Numbered from the stretch's first letter, positions 45,501 to 54,190 are shown. The stretch: 64,000 nucleotides of DNA from Tenacibaculum sp. MAR_2010_89 (GCF_900105985.1 NZ_FNUB01000005.1:1116001-1180000), one strand, 5' to 3'. Program-made: numbers and translations. Notes: generated by a model from the sequence alone, not told the origin.

Positions 45501-46199
45501 ACTACCACCATGAGGTCCATTACTATATAATGGGTGATGCATAGCTACTACTACATTTTTATAACGATTTTTTTTAAACATTCCAGATAGTTCATTCATA
45601 AAATGTTCACGTGTTTTAATATCACAATTCTCATTAATAGTTGGGTGATTATTCCAGTCAGTAATAAACCATTTACTGTCAATAATAATAAGAGTTAAGT
45701 TATCATTGATGTTTACTTTTTTTAATCCACATCCTTTTTCTGGTAAAAAAGAATTTTTACCCAAGGCCTTTTCTACCATTTTTTCTTGGCGTTTTAAACC
45801 TTTTAAACCATTATACCAATCATGATTACCAGGAGTGAAAATAGTTTTTCCTTTAAAGTTTTTTACAGCATCTATTTGAATTTGTAATCTATGTTCAGCT
45901 AACGCTCTTTCAGTAGTTTTCTTTTTAGGCATTCCTATAGGATATATATTATCACCTAAAAAAAGAGCTGTACTATTTTTTGTTGAGGTTTGTAAATCTT
46001 TTTGAAAATACTCTAAAGAAAGTAAGTTCTTACCTAAGTCAGCATTACCAGCATCTCCAATTAAATAAAAAGAGTGAGAAAGCTCTTTATTAACCTTAAT
46101 TGTTTTAGGTGCTTTATTATTGGCATATTGTGCTTTATACGTTGCACAGCCAGTTATAAAAATAAAGGCAATGAAATATAGGAAAAATCTAATGTTCAT
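42543..46199 (-). CDS. metallophosphoesterase fused to an outer-membrane barrel
   Basis: The 1218-residue lipoprotein has lipobox ITGC at about residues 15-18. The N-terminal calcineurin-like phosphoesterase (about 45-360) has LIGDAGNADLG, LGDNIYPIG, TPGNHDWYNG, MHHPLYSNGPHGG and VGGHEHN. A middle region (about 390-800) includes GDWDRHEDQWRW. The C-terminal part (about 880-1218) is an Omp85/surface-antigen-like barrel ending in FGIGFSF. The phosphoesterase motifs look complete, so a surface-bound phosphatase held by its own barrel is likely (inference). Similar fusions occur in Bacteroidetes. Confidence 0.82.
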   Translation of the reverse strand: MNIRFFLYFIAFIFITGCATYKAQYANNKAPKTIKVNKELSHSFYLIGDAGNADLGKNLLSLEYFQKDLQTSTKNSTALFLGDNIYPIGMPKKKTTERALAEHRLQIQIDAVKNFKGKTIFTPGNHDWYNGLKGLKRQEKMVEKALGKNSFLPEKGCGLKKVNINDNLTLIIIDSKWFITDWNNHPTINENCDIKTREHFMNELSGMFKKNRYKNVVVAMHHPLYSNGPHGGSFSFKDHMKPIPVLGTLKNMLRSHAGIETDNFNKSYTDFIEQIKTIADDFKNNIVFVGGHEHNLQYIENDGFKQVVSGSGSKQSPALAGYNAPFTYGNHGYAKLNFHKDGSAVIEYYAANTTDNNKLLFSKEIITPKTVKKAPDFSEYNAHKKVIETSIYPSEATKVSGFHKFMWGDLHREKYGKKIQVPVLELESVFGGLKPIRQGGGNQTNSLRLENSEGKQYVLRSMYKNGSRIMGGILKGTFLIDVVQDIFTMSHPYAAFVIPDMAEAVNIYHTNPKLYYMPKQPALGKYNTIFGGGLYLLEERPAGNRKDVDSFGNSTNIINTFDVLEKIRKNGKHTVDQEWAIRSRLFDMVIGDWDRHEDQWRWASFKTDNGNTYYRPIPRDRDQPFSKFDGVMIPLFQQFAPLVKNMQTFENDIKNMKWYNNYPRFFDAEFLNELTLKDWLAQADYIQKQLTDDIIEASIKKLPTKIYELDGKETIAKIKSRRDKLKSIARRYYTKQAKTVYIVGTDKKDIFSIERINNTETRVTVTRKKNTIYKRTFTTKETNEIQIYGLNGDDTFTITGKVKNGILVRLIGGQDHDVYTDESSVAGWSKKTKIYDYKSKKNTVNGNKETADLRSDNYYRNTYNHRDIDNNTTLVFPSLGSNPDDGFFIGASVTHTRQGFKKRPFASQHSLSANYFSAINGFDIEYNGEFTEFIGDWSLAIRAKATSDNYSINFFGWGNNSVNNQNFDLDYYRIKKSELSFSPALLKRFRGGFAVQLASSIEGVRVQNTPNRNIRNHNQSAINIFDTNYFIGSELGFTHNRIDNVSFPTKGMNFELAVGAKSKINDFERRFGYIKSSLAIYQNLVQNRSLVLASEVGTHINIGNRFEIFQAATLGGDKSLRGFNRQRFTGTQSFYHSNDLRLRFGEIKTSFLPLKMGVSAGFDYGRVWSPREVSNSTWHTSYGGSVWLSGIDLFTLNISYFQGNTNENRVAFGIGFSF

Positions 46200-46218
46200 A
46201 AGTGGTTTTATTGAATTA

Positions 46219-46226
46219 CAAAAATA
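46219..46226 (-). promoter_or_regulatory. possible -7 element for the phosphoesterase fusion
   Basis: TATTTTTG on the minus strand matches TAnnTTTG and lies 19 bases before the ATG. No -33 TTG at the right spacing. Confidence 0.33.
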
Positions 46227-46229
46227 CTA

Positions 46230-46808
46230 TTAATTCGTTAGTTTATTATAGTCTTCAGGAGTATCAATATCTATCAAATTAAAAGGCGTCATTTTTACAA
46301 GATTTTCTTCTTCATTATTAAGAAGCTCTTTAGCACCTTTGTCGCCTTTTAATTGTAACAATTCTGAAAAATAAGTAGCTGGAAATATAGCTGGGACACC
46401 TACTTTTTTACCATAATTAGAGCCGATTATTTTTGTAGGGTTCTCTTTAGATAGAAGAAACATTTCATGAATATATGATGAAGTGACTTTTGGTTGGTCA
46501 GCCAAAAGTATCGTTACTGAATCGTATTGTTTGTCGAGTACGTATTTAATCCCAGTTACTATGCTTGAACTTAATCCATTTTCATAGTTATAATTATGTA
46601 ATATTTGGATAGGGTAGTGCTCAATTTCTTTTTTTATAAGTTGAAAGTTTGCTCCTAAAACACAATAAACAGTTCCTGTTTTTAAATTTAAAACTTGCTC
46701 TATCGTCCAACCTAATAAGTTGGTATGTTTAAAAGGGAGTAGTTGTTTAGAGCTTCCCATTCGAGAAGAACTTCCAGCGGCAAGAATAAGAATAGCGGTT
46801 TTATTCAT
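46230..46808 (-). CDS. MobA-like nucleotidyltransferase (MocA/molybdenum cofactor type)
   Basis: The 192-residue protein has the NTP-transferase signature LAAGSSSRMGSSKQLLPF at the N-terminus and LLADQPKVTSSYIHEM in the middle. It is close to MocA, which adds CMP to molybdopterin, and to MobA. It lies downstream of the xdhC-like gene (gap of 81 bases), the usual pairing in maturation of molybdenum hydroxylases. Confidence 0.85.
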   Translation of the reverse strand: MNKTAILILAAGSSSRMGSSKQLLPFKHTNLLGWTIEQVLNLKTGTVYCVLGANFQLIKKEIEHYPIQILHNYNYENGLSSSIVTGIKYVLDKQYDSVTILLADQPKVTSSYIHEMFLLSKENPTKIIGSNYGKKVGVPAIFPATYFSELLQLKGDKGAKELLNNEEENLVKMTPFNLIDIDTPEDYNKLTN

Positions 46809-46889
46809 TGTTCTTAATAATTATTGTAAATGAAGTAAAGTATTCCATATAGAGATTGCTTCATTACTTTCGCAATGCCGAATTTATAA

Positions 46890-47906
46890 TTATGTGTGAA
46901 TTTTACCTGTTATTTTTTTTAATGAAAAAACTTCTTTATTTCTGATAACTGATAATATTTCAGCAACAATAGATAATGCAATTTCTTCTGGAGTTATTGC
47001 GCCAATATTTAACCCGGCAGGCGTGTGAATTTTATCTAAAAAGCTATCAGAAACGTCAGGAGATAGTTCAAATAATTCATTGAATAGTTTTTCTCTTCTC
47101 TTAGCAGCGCCCAATATTCCAATATAACTAGGGTCGGTTTCTTGTAGTTTTATTATGTATCGTAAATCGTAGGTGAAATTATGATTCATAAGAACGATAG
47201 CAGTATGTTGATTTATGTGTGTTAATTCAACCAAATCTGGAGTTTGTGCAATTACCGATTTTGCTCCTGGGAAATCTGATGATTGTTTAGGGTCTTTTAT
47301 AGAGGTTATGACTTCAACCTCCCAACCTAATAACGTGGCTTGTTTACATAGTTTAACAGCGTCGTGTTCTCCACCAATAATTATTAAACGAAATAGCGGT
47401 TGCATGGTTTGTGTAAATACTAAAAATTTGTTATTTACCGTAGGTTTAAAATGATTAGAAAAGGTGAAGGATTTTTTGCCAAACTGAATTACTGTGCCGA
47501 AGTTTCCTTCAATTTCATCTTCTTTTTTATAGTGAGCGTTTATACTAAAAGGGATTCTTTTTTCGATACTACTAGAAAATTCTTTTAAAAATTTAGGTGT
47601 AAGATTAATGGATTCTAATAAAATATATAAAACGCCCTCACAACCTAACCGATATCTACCGTCATAAGCTATAACTTTTGGAGTTCTTGTTTTAAAAACT
47701 GTTTGAGCTCTTCGTTGCACTTCTTTTTCTACACAACCACCGCTTACGGCTCCTGTTATTTTTCCGTCAGAAGATAGCAACATTTGTACACCAGGCTTTC
47801 TATAGGAAGAACCATCTAAAGCAACAACAGTTGCCAATATATTTTGGATTCCTTTTTGCTGATTAAGAAAAGCTTGTTGAATAATTTCTTTAAACTCGTG
47901 TGTCAT
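46890..47906 (-). CDS. XdhC family molybdenum hydroxylase maturation protein
   Basis: The 338-residue protein has the N-terminal XdhC domain (VALDGSSYRKPGVQMLL, GAVSGGCVEKEV) and a C-terminal Rossmann domain (LIIIGGEHDAVKLCKQATLLG). XdhC binds sulfurated molybdenum cofactor and loads it into xanthine dehydrogenase-type enzymes. The enzyme itself is not in the window. Confidence 0.9.
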   Translation of the reverse strand: MTHEFKEIIQQAFLNQQKGIQNILATVVALDGSSYRKPGVQMLLSSDGKITGAVSGGCVEKEVQRRAQTVFKTRTPKVIAYDGRYRLGCEGVLYILLESINLTPKFLKEFSSSIEKRIPFSINAHYKKEDEIEGNFGTVIQFGKKSFTFSNHFKPTVNNKFLVFTQTMQPLFRLIIIGGEHDAVKLCKQATLLGWEVEVITSIKDPKQSSDFPGAKSVIAQTPDLVELTHINQHTAIVLMNHNFTYDLRYIIKLQETDPSYIGILGAAKRREKLFNELFELSPDVSDSFLDKIHTPAGLNIGAITPEEIALSIVAEILSVIRNKEVFSLKKITGKIHT

Positions 47907-47939
47907 TAATAGAAAACATTTCCTTAAAAGTACAAATTT

Positions 47940-49505
47940 TTAGGAACTACATGAAAGCATTGAGCAACCTACTTTATTACGTGCCCATTCAGGGCGCTTG
48001 GCAAACCATTTATGATGTTGAGGTTGTTCGCTATACGGTTGCTTTAATAACTGATAAAATTCTTCAATTAAATTGTAATCACCTTTGTTAGCATCATCAA
48101 TTGCCAGTTGTGCCATGTAATTACGTAATACGTATTTAGGGTTCACTCCATTCATATGTTGTTTACGCTGTTCATTAGTTTGAGTTTCTTGTTGTAATCT
48201 ATCAATATATTGAGTAAGCCAAGTTTCCCAATGCTGTTTTATTTCGTCTTTTAATTCTAGTGGGTTATAAAAAGCTTCTGCTATTTTTTCAATAGCTATA
48301 GAAATGGTGTCTTCTTTAGTGATTTTTGAAAGGTTTCTGAAAAATATAGTCATATCCGTTTCTATCAAATGTAACGTTTCTTCTAGTCTACCAATAAGCT
48401 CAGAATCCGTATCGTTATTTTGAATTAAACCTAACTTACTTTTCATCATAGTTTCATATTGCTCTTTAAAAAGAGAATTGTAACCATCTAAAATTTGTTG
48501 TAAAGGTTCAGCTTCTTCAATAAGTGGATATAAAGCATTCGCTAGTTTAAAAAGATTCCATAATCCAATATAGGATTGATTTCCGAATCGATAACGTTTA
48601 TGTTGAGCGTCTGTTGTATTTGGCGTCCATCCAAAATCAAAACCTTCTAACCATCCATAAGGACCATAATCAATTGTTAATCCTAAAATAGACATGTTAT
48701 CCGTATTCATAACACCATGTACAAAACCAACGCGTTGCCAATGTACTATCATTTCAATCGTATTATCTCTAACCTTGGTTAAAAAATCAAGATATTTTTG
48801 TTTTCCTGTTGAAGTTATTTCTGGGTAGAAATGGTTGATTGTATAATCTGTTAATTGTTGTAAAGCTACGTTGTTTTTTCTAGAAGAAAGAATTTCAAAA
48901 CTTCCGAAACGAATAAAACTAGGAGCAGTTCGACTAACAATAGCTCCTTTTTCATAAGCTCGGTTTCCGTTGTATAATACATCTCGTAAAACTTCATCAC
49001 CAGATAAGCTTAAAGACAAAGCTCTAGTTGTTGGAACTCCTAAATGATGCATTGCTTCACTACATAAATATTCTCGTATAGAAGAACGTAAAACGGCTAA
49101 ACCATCAGCAGTTCGTGAGTAAGGTGTTTCACCAGCACCTTTTAATTGTACTGCCCATTGTTTTTTATTATGAGTTACTTCAAATAAATTAATAGCTCTA
49201 CCATCACCTAATTGCCCAGCCCAATTCCCAAATTGATGACCACCATAGCACATGGCATACGGATGCGTATTTTCTAATACCTCATTTCCTGTAAAAATAC
49301 TTAGAAATTTGTTCGTTTTTGCATCATCTTTTGTGAGACCTAATTCAACTAACATTTCTTCAGAAACATGAATTAATGAAGGATTAGCTGTTTTTTTAGG
49401 CGTTACATACGAAAAACAAGCATCTAGTACTTGCCTGCGAGTGTTTTCTAAGACTTTATCTGCAGGTAGTTCTTTATTAAAAGTATTATTTAGGTGTAGC
49501 TTCAT
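47940..49505 (-). CDS. selO: SelO/YdiU protein adenylyltransferase
   Basis: A pseudokinase-fold enzyme that moves AMP from ATP onto proteins and is linked to redox stress. The 521-residue sequence has HQFGNWAGQLGDGRAINL, KGAGETPYSRTADGLAVLRS, HGVMNTDNMSILGLTIDYGP and an intact kinase-like core. The C-terminus ends CSS, where some eukaryotic homologues have selenocysteine, so the redox cysteine is kept. It lies 33 bases upstream of the xdhC-like gene on the same strand. Confidence 0.92.
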   Translation of the reverse strand: MKLHLNNTFNKELPADKVLENTRRQVLDACFSYVTPKKTANPSLIHVSEEMLVELGLTKDDAKTNKFLSIFTGNEVLENTHPYAMCYGGHQFGNWAGQLGDGRAINLFEVTHNKKQWAVQLKGAGETPYSRTADGLAVLRSSIREYLCSEAMHHLGVPTTRALSLSLSGDEVLRDVLYNGNRAYEKGAIVSRTAPSFIRFGSFEILSSRKNNVALQQLTDYTINHFYPEITSTGKQKYLDFLTKVRDNTIEMIVHWQRVGFVHGVMNTDNMSILGLTIDYGPYGWLEGFDFGWTPNTTDAQHKRYRFGNQSYIGLWNLFKLANALYPLIEEAEPLQQILDGYNSLFKEQYETMMKSKLGLIQNNDTDSELIGRLEETLHLIETDMTIFFRNLSKITKEDTISIAIEKIAEAFYNPLELKDEIKQHWETWLTQYIDRLQQETQTNEQRKQHMNGVNPKYVLRNYMAQLAIDDANKGDYNLIEEFYQLLKQPYSEQPQHHKWFAKRPEWARNKVGCSMLSCSS

Positions 49506-49587
49506 TAGAGTGTGGTTTTACTTCTCTTTTTTCAACTAACAAAGTTATTACACTTATAATAAATAAACTGAGTATTAATAAAAAATA

Positions 49588-49625
49588 AAAAACCTCAGAC
49601 TAGCTTAACTAATCTGAGGTTTTTA
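49588..49625 (-). terminator. terminator after the 144-residue hypothetical gene
   Basis: AAAAACCTCAGA / TCTGAGGTTTTT with a 13-base loop that can pair further, 13-50 bases past the stop at 49638. Confidence 0.92.
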
Positions 49626-49637
49626 GATTTTAAAAAA

Positions 49638-50072
49638 TTATGCTTTAGATGCTACTTCAGATTCATGAAGTAATAATTCTAGTTCTTTATTTAATAAATC
49701 ATGATTAAATCGATCACCAGAAAGGTCAGTATTTATAATAGTTTCTCTAATTCCGAAAGGACCTTTTACAATTCCTTTAATGTGGAAATTAAGTTTAGTA
49801 CTAGTACATTGCCATTTAGAAATAGTTACTTCAAGAGAAAGTGGTCCCATTATTGGGTAAGTATTTGTTTCATTTCCTTTTAAAACAACCCTTTTACCAC
49901 CACTACCACGATTGGTTTTAACAAAAACATCAGTGTGAAATCCAGCACAACCACCATTATTGTCATAAACTTTAATGTTTGCTGTTCCTTCTATACGTAT
50001 TCCAACAATACTAAATTTAAATTTTCTAGTTTCGTCAATAATAATTGGTCCTCCGTTTGATAATTCGCTCAT
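49638..50072 (-). CDS. hypothetical protein, beta-rich, 144 residues
   Basis: No family recognised. There is no signal peptide. The sequence alternates as in a beta-sandwich (FKFSIVGIRIEGTANIKVYD, LNFHIKGIVKGPFG) with two cysteines (about residues 37 and 88) and a helical C-terminus. It is divergent from the small hypothetical gene that starts the kinase operon and has its own terminator. Confidence 0.6.
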   Translation of the reverse strand: MSELSNGGPIIIDETRKFKFSIVGIRIEGTANIKVYDNNGGCAGFHTDVFVKTNRGSGGKRVVLKGNETNTYPIMGPLSLEVTISKWQCTSTKLNFHIKGIVKGPFGIRETIINTDLSGDRFNHDLLNKELELLLHESEVASKA

Positions 50073-50365
50073 AATAAATAGTTTTAATATTCCTTACTCG
50101 TAAGGCTTTTCAGGGTTCGCCTCGTTTTTGTAGTTTCTGAACTCTACTCTGTTTGGTTTTAGAAAACTATTTTTAGCGCTAATAATAAGTTTCTGATCCT
50201 AAAATTACAATTGAACAAGTACTTTAATAGATTAATCTCAGTGAATGAATTAAGAAACTTCGTGAGTGCTACAAAAAAGGAGTTAAGCGTTTGAAATTGA
50301 GTATTTGATGTGTTGATGGTTATTTCACAATAGAGTATCTTGCACTATAATCAAACTAATAAATC
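50073..50365. other. divergent intergenic region of about 290 bases
   Basis: Holds a short palindrome (CCTTACTCGTAAGG, 50092-50105) and no recognisable tRNA or reading frame. Near 50334 there is TATCTTGC, only a partial -7 match for the kinase operon. Confidence 0.35.
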
Positions 50366-50809
50366 ATGGAAAACAAAACGAGCTTAGAATTATATTCTAT
50401 AATTAAAGAATTAAAAATCAGAAAAATTGATGGAAACCAAACTCCTATTAGTATTGATGGACACACATCTTTAGGTCCTTTTGTAAGAATAACAGAAACA
50501 GGTAGCTTAAATTATTTATATGTTACTGCTTTTTTTGATGAAGAAGTTATAGAGGGTGGTGTTGAAGAGTTTGATATTGATGGAATTATTTCAAATAAAG
50601 AATTGAGTTTGTTGATTAAACCTAAAAAGAAAACTAATCCAAAAGCAGAAAAACAATGCTTGTTAGTTTTTATCTTTACTATAGATGATGAGCAAATGGA
50701 TACGGTTGATAAAGTAAGAGTTACTATTAATTTTAATGGAGAACCATTTATTAAAGAACCTAGAAGAGGTACATTGGTTATTCCTCCAAATTCAACTATC
50801 AAGAATTAA
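50366..50809 (+). CDS. hypothetical protein in the kinase operon, 147 residues
   Basis: There is no signal peptide and no family I recognise. The sequence looks beta-rich (FVRITETGSLNYLYVTAFF, LLVFIFTIDDE, KVRVTINFNGEPF) and ends in a proline-containing tail. It ends 2 bases before the histidine kinase gene, so it is co-translated with the kinase and regulator and may be their ligand, target or modulator (inference). Confidence 0.65.
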   Translation: MENKTSLELYSIIKELKIRKIDGNQTPISIDGHTSLGPFVRITETGSLNYLYVTAFFDEEVIEGGVEEFDIDGIISNKELSLLIKPKKKTNPKAEKQCLLVFIFTIDDEQMDTVDKVRVTINFNGEPFIKEPRRGTLVIPPNSTIKN

Positions 50810-50811
50810 TT

Positions 50812-52521
50812 ATGCACTATAAAGTGAAGTTTTTGCTTTATTTTCTGTTTTTTTTTAGTTATTCATCTTTTTCTCAAACTTCATATGTGAAAGAGTTTTT
50901 TTCTGAAAACTGTACTATCTGTGCAAGTTTAGATAGTGTTAACTTGGATAAGTTACCAGATTTAGAAAAGAATGCTTGGCATAATGCCCATATTTCTTTC
51001 ATAGATAATGATTATGAAAAGGTAAGTTATTATTTGTTGAAAGATGAAAATACTAATAATAAATTGAAAAGTATTTTACAAGGACATTTATTTTTACGTT
51101 TAAAAATATACGATAAAGCTGAGTTTTTTTTTAGAAAGAAGATATTAAAGAATGATGAAAAATATCGCTTAATTGTAATGAAAAGTCTTGGAGAGTTTTA
51201 TGAAGGAAGAAATTATGATTCGGCTGTATTTTATTACAGTGAAATATTAAAGTATAAAAGTCTGCCTTATAAACTAGAAAGTGAATTAAATGAAAGCTTA
51301 GCTTTTTTAAACTCATCAAAAAGAGAATTTAAAAAAGCCGAAGTTTTATACCTAGATTTACTAAAAGCATATAAAAAACATAATGATTCTTTATCATTAG
51401 CTAGGGTGTATTCTAATTTAGGGAATTTGTATTTTGAACAATATCAAGATAAAAAAGCAAAAAAGTATTTTGATTCTGCTTATGTAGTGGTAAAACCTTT
51501 AAGAAATTTTCAACTAAAAAGTTTTATTACCCATAACCTATATATTGTATCTGAAGCTTTAAAAGAGCATAAAGAAGCAGTTGGATATTTAAAGGAATAC
51601 AATGTTTTTCAAGATTCCATTCAAAAAGAGAATACAGTTTGGCAAATAGCGCAACAAAAAGAGGCGTTTAATATTGAGAAAAAGCAAATAGAGGTAGATA
51701 AAAAAACAGCGCAACGTAATATTTTTATAATCATTACTGTTGCTATATTATTACTGTTAGTAGTAATTTATTTTTTCTATAAAAAACTAAGACAAAAGCA
51801 TCAGCAAATTGGTGTTTTAAATGAAGAGTTAAAAGAAGTAAATGCATTAAAAAATCAAATATTTAGTATTGTTGCTCATGATTTACGAAGTCCTGTAGCT
51901 TTATTAAAACAGAAATTTCAAGTTTATGAACCTAAAGAAAATAAAGAAACGATAACTATAAATAAAAATGTAGTTTCGGTAATAGATTCACTAAGTTTTT
52001 TGTTAGATAATTTGTTAAACTGGTCGTTAAGTCAATCAAACTTATTGTTTGTACAAAAAGACTGGTTTCCATTACTGCCCGTTGTTAAGCAAATAGAACA
52101 TCAATATCAATCGTTATTACAAGAAAAAAAGATAGAGTTCAGTAGTAAAAATTTAAGTTCGATATTAATTTTTGGAGATATGGAGTTGTTTAAAATTGTA
52201 CTACGTAATTGTTTAGACAATGCCATAAAATTCACGCCTGTTGGTGGGAATATAAAAATATATGGAGTGGTAGAAAGTGATTTTTTTAAATTACGAATTC
52301 AAGATTCAGGAGTTGGTATATCTGAAACGGTATTGAAAACATTATTTGAACTAGATGCTCAAAAAGCGCAAAAAGATACTGAAGGAAGAAAAAGTTCTGG
52401 CTTAGGTTTACATCTTGTAAAATCGATGATTGAACTAAATGATGGAATGATAACTATAGAAAATAACCCCCAAGGAGGAACGATAGTAAACATATCAATA
52501 CTTCATAAAATAATAGCCTAA
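50812..52521 (+). CDS. TPR sensor histidine kinase
   Basis: The 569-residue protein has a signal peptide (to about residue 22) and a periplasmic TPR region (about 50-265). A membrane helix (about 304-323) and a coiled coil follow. HisKA has H356 in FSIVAHDLRSPVALL. The HATPase has N-box RNCLDNAIKF, G1 QDSGVGIS and G2 SSGLGLHLVKSM. All catalytic boxes are intact. The response regulator gene starts 5 bases later. Confidence 0.93.
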   Translation: MHYKVKFLLYFLFFFSYSSFSQTSYVKEFFSENCTICASLDSVNLDKLPDLEKNAWHNAHISFIDNDYEKVSYYLLKDENTNNKLKSILQGHLFLRLKIYDKAEFFFRKKILKNDEKYRLIVMKSLGEFYEGRNYDSAVFYYSEILKYKSLPYKLESELNESLAFLNSSKREFKKAEVLYLDLLKAYKKHNDSLSLARVYSNLGNLYFEQYQDKKAKKYFDSAYVVVKPLRNFQLKSFITHNLYIVSEALKEHKEAVGYLKEYNVFQDSIQKENTVWQIAQQKEAFNIEKKQIEVDKKTAQRNIFIIITVAILLLLVVIYFFYKKLRQKHQQIGVLNEELKEVNALKNQIFSIVAHDLRSPVALLKQKFQVYEPKENKETITINKNVVSVIDSLSFLLDNLLNWSLSQSNLLFVQKDWFPLLPVVKQIEHQYQSLLQEKKIEFSSKNLSSILIFGDMELFKIVLRNCLDNAIKFTPVGGNIKIYGVVESDFFKLRIQDSGVGISETVLKTLFELDAQKAQKDTEGRKSSGLGLHLVKSMIELNDGMITIENNPQGGTIVNISILHKIIA

Positions 52522-52526
52522 TAGGT

Positions 52527-53264
52527 ATGGAAAGAATTAAGATTTTAATTTTAGAGGATAGTAAAGAAGAAGCACAAATAGTAGAAAATATAGTGTCTAA
52601 ACATTATGATGTTGTTGGTGTAGCTACAAACTATAATGAAGCTGTTGCCTTTTATCATTTACACAAACCTGATTTAGCAATTTTAGATGTTTTTATAGAA
52701 GGAGAGCGAGAAGGAACCAGGTTTGCAACTTATATTAATGAAAACAGGGCAATACCTATTTTATTTTTAACAAGTGCTAAAGATAAAATCAGTTTTACAG
52801 CAGCAAAAAGTGCAAACCCACATAGTTATTTGTTAAAACCTATAGATCCGTTTGGTATTAAATTTACTATTGAACTGGCTTTTGAAAAGTTTGTGAATGG
52901 AGTAGGGCAATTATCTACTAAAGAAGAGGCGGTTCTAAAAGTAAATGAAGAGTTATTTATAAAAAAGAAAGATTCGTTATTTAAAATATCTAAAAATGAT
53001 GTGTGTTATATAGAAGTAGATGATAAATATTGCCATGTTTATACAAAAGATGCGCAATTTTTAGTACAAAAAACCTTGAAAAGTTTTGCTGAAGAATTTA
53101 AAGATATATTTATTCAAACTCACAGAAGATATTTGATAAATAGAAACCAAATAGAAAGGATTGATACAGCAGATTATAATATTATTCTTAAAAATAAGAT
53201 GACAGTTCCGTTAAGTCAACGACATAAAAAAGAAGTGCTTGAAATTTTTACTATTTTAAAATAG
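52527..53264 (+). CDS. LytTR family response regulator
   Basis: The 245-residue protein has an N-terminal receiver (acidic pocket in LILEDSKEE, phosphorylation site D54 in LAILDVFIEG, lysine in YLLKPIDPFG) and a C-terminal LytTR DNA-binding domain (about 140-245, YIEVDDKYCHVYT and FIQTHRRYLINRNQI). It is the partner of the preceding kinase. It converges with the cREC gene with only 2 bases between the stops. Confidence 0.93.
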   Translation: MERIKILILEDSKEEAQIVENIVSKHYDVVGVATNYNEAVAFYHLHKPDLAILDVFIEGEREGTRFATYINENRAIPILFLTSAKDKISFTAAKSANPHSYLLKPIDPFGIKFTIELAFEKFVNGVGQLSTKEEAVLKVNEELFIKKKDSLFKISKNDVCYIEVDDKYCHVYTKDAQFLVQKTLKSFAEEFKDIFIQTHRRYLINRNQIERIDTADYNIILKNKMTVPLSQRHKKEVLEIFTILK

Positions 53265-53266
53265 TT

Positions 53267-53608
53267 TTAAGTGGTGTGTTTATTTAAATGGTTGATATAA
53301 TTTGTTAAAAGCCCTCTAATTTGTTCTGCTGCTACTGGGTTTGCTGAATGAACTTTAAACTGTAAGTTTCTCAGGTCTAAACCAGATTTGTAAACAAGCC
53401 ATTTAGCTGCAGCCAATCCATCGGGTGCAATATTTCCATTAGCGTCAAGGCCTAGGTCATTGTCAAAACTAATAAAATTAGGGAGTCCGTTAGTAGTAAT
53501 ATAAGCTACAAAGTCTTCATAAGTTCTAACAATGTCAAATTCACTTTCCATTGATTTGTCATAAATCATTTCAATAGTTCTAATATCGTCAAGAAATGGT
53601 TTTTTCAT
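53267..53608 (-). CDS. cyclic-phosphate-processing receiver-like (cREC) protein
   Basis: The 113-residue protein is recognisable by FLDDIRTIEM at the N-terminus, ISFDNDLG near residue 47, DGLAAAKWLV and KVHSANPVAAEQI. The family is a receiver-fold group predicted to process cyclic phosphates on RNA ends. That prediction is from family analysis, not shown here. Its ATG is 4 bases after the stop of the upstream (frameshifted) gene, so it is last in the msrB operon. Confidence 0.82.
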   Translation of the reverse strand: MKKPFLDDIRTIEMIYDKSMESEFDIVRTYEDFVAYITTNGLPNFISFDNDLGLDANGNIAPDGLAAAKWLVYKSGLDLRNLQFKVHSANPVAAEQIRGLLTNYINHLNKHTT

Positions 53609-53612
53609 AGTT

Positions 53613-54166
53613 TTATATTTTCATGTGGACATTGATATTTTTTGATTTTAAATCGTTATAAAAATCATCTAAATTCTTTTCAGTCCAATTTTCACCACAG
53701 CAATCGACATCTAAATTAACACAATAAAAAGTTTCAATTTTTTTTCCCAGTTTAATTTTAATTTGGTTACGATTAATTATGAAAAAGATCCATAAAAATA
53801 TTGAATTTACTGTTCTTTTATCGTTGTCTATTATAACTTCATTAATACTGCTTAAATTATATTTTTTAATTGTTTTAAAAGGAAAGTTTGGGTTTATAAC
53901 TAGTAGATAATTGTTAGAAACAATAAAACTATTGTTGTAATAGGCAGAGATAACGTATGATATAATGAAATAATTAAAGAAATGATAATTATATTAAAAG
54001 AAGTTGAGAATAATGAGCCTATAAAATAAATTGAAAAAGGACTAATGATGATTAGTATTAAAAAAATAAAAATAAACCATGATTTTATAGGGCTATGATA
54101 AACAGTATATTGATCAAGAGGTAGCTGTTTTAGGTGTTTTTTTATTCTTTTATCTTCTAGCTTCAT
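53613..54166 (-). pseudogene. membrane protein gene, frameshifted; two helices plus PH-like region
   Basis: From the ATG at 54166 the frame runs 88 residues with two membrane helices (IKSWFIFIFLILIIISPF and a second) to a TAG at 53900-53902. A second open frame covers 53993-53613 without an ATG. It reads SFIVSNNYLLVINPNFPF and KKYNLSSINEVIID, a PH-like pattern often seen after two helices, and ends DLKSKNINVHMKI. One missing base between 53902 and 53993 would join them into about 184 residues. The joined gene lies 24 bases after the previous gene and 4 bases before cREC. It is either a sequence error or a decaying gene. Confidence 0.65.
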
Positions 54167-54190
54167 ATAGTTTTTATTGCAATTTTTTAA

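Noticed and set aside
50092..50135. Possible tRNA in the divergent gap (GGGTTCG-like stretch next to a palindrome)
   Set aside because: No acceptor stem, anticodon loop or CCA context could be built.
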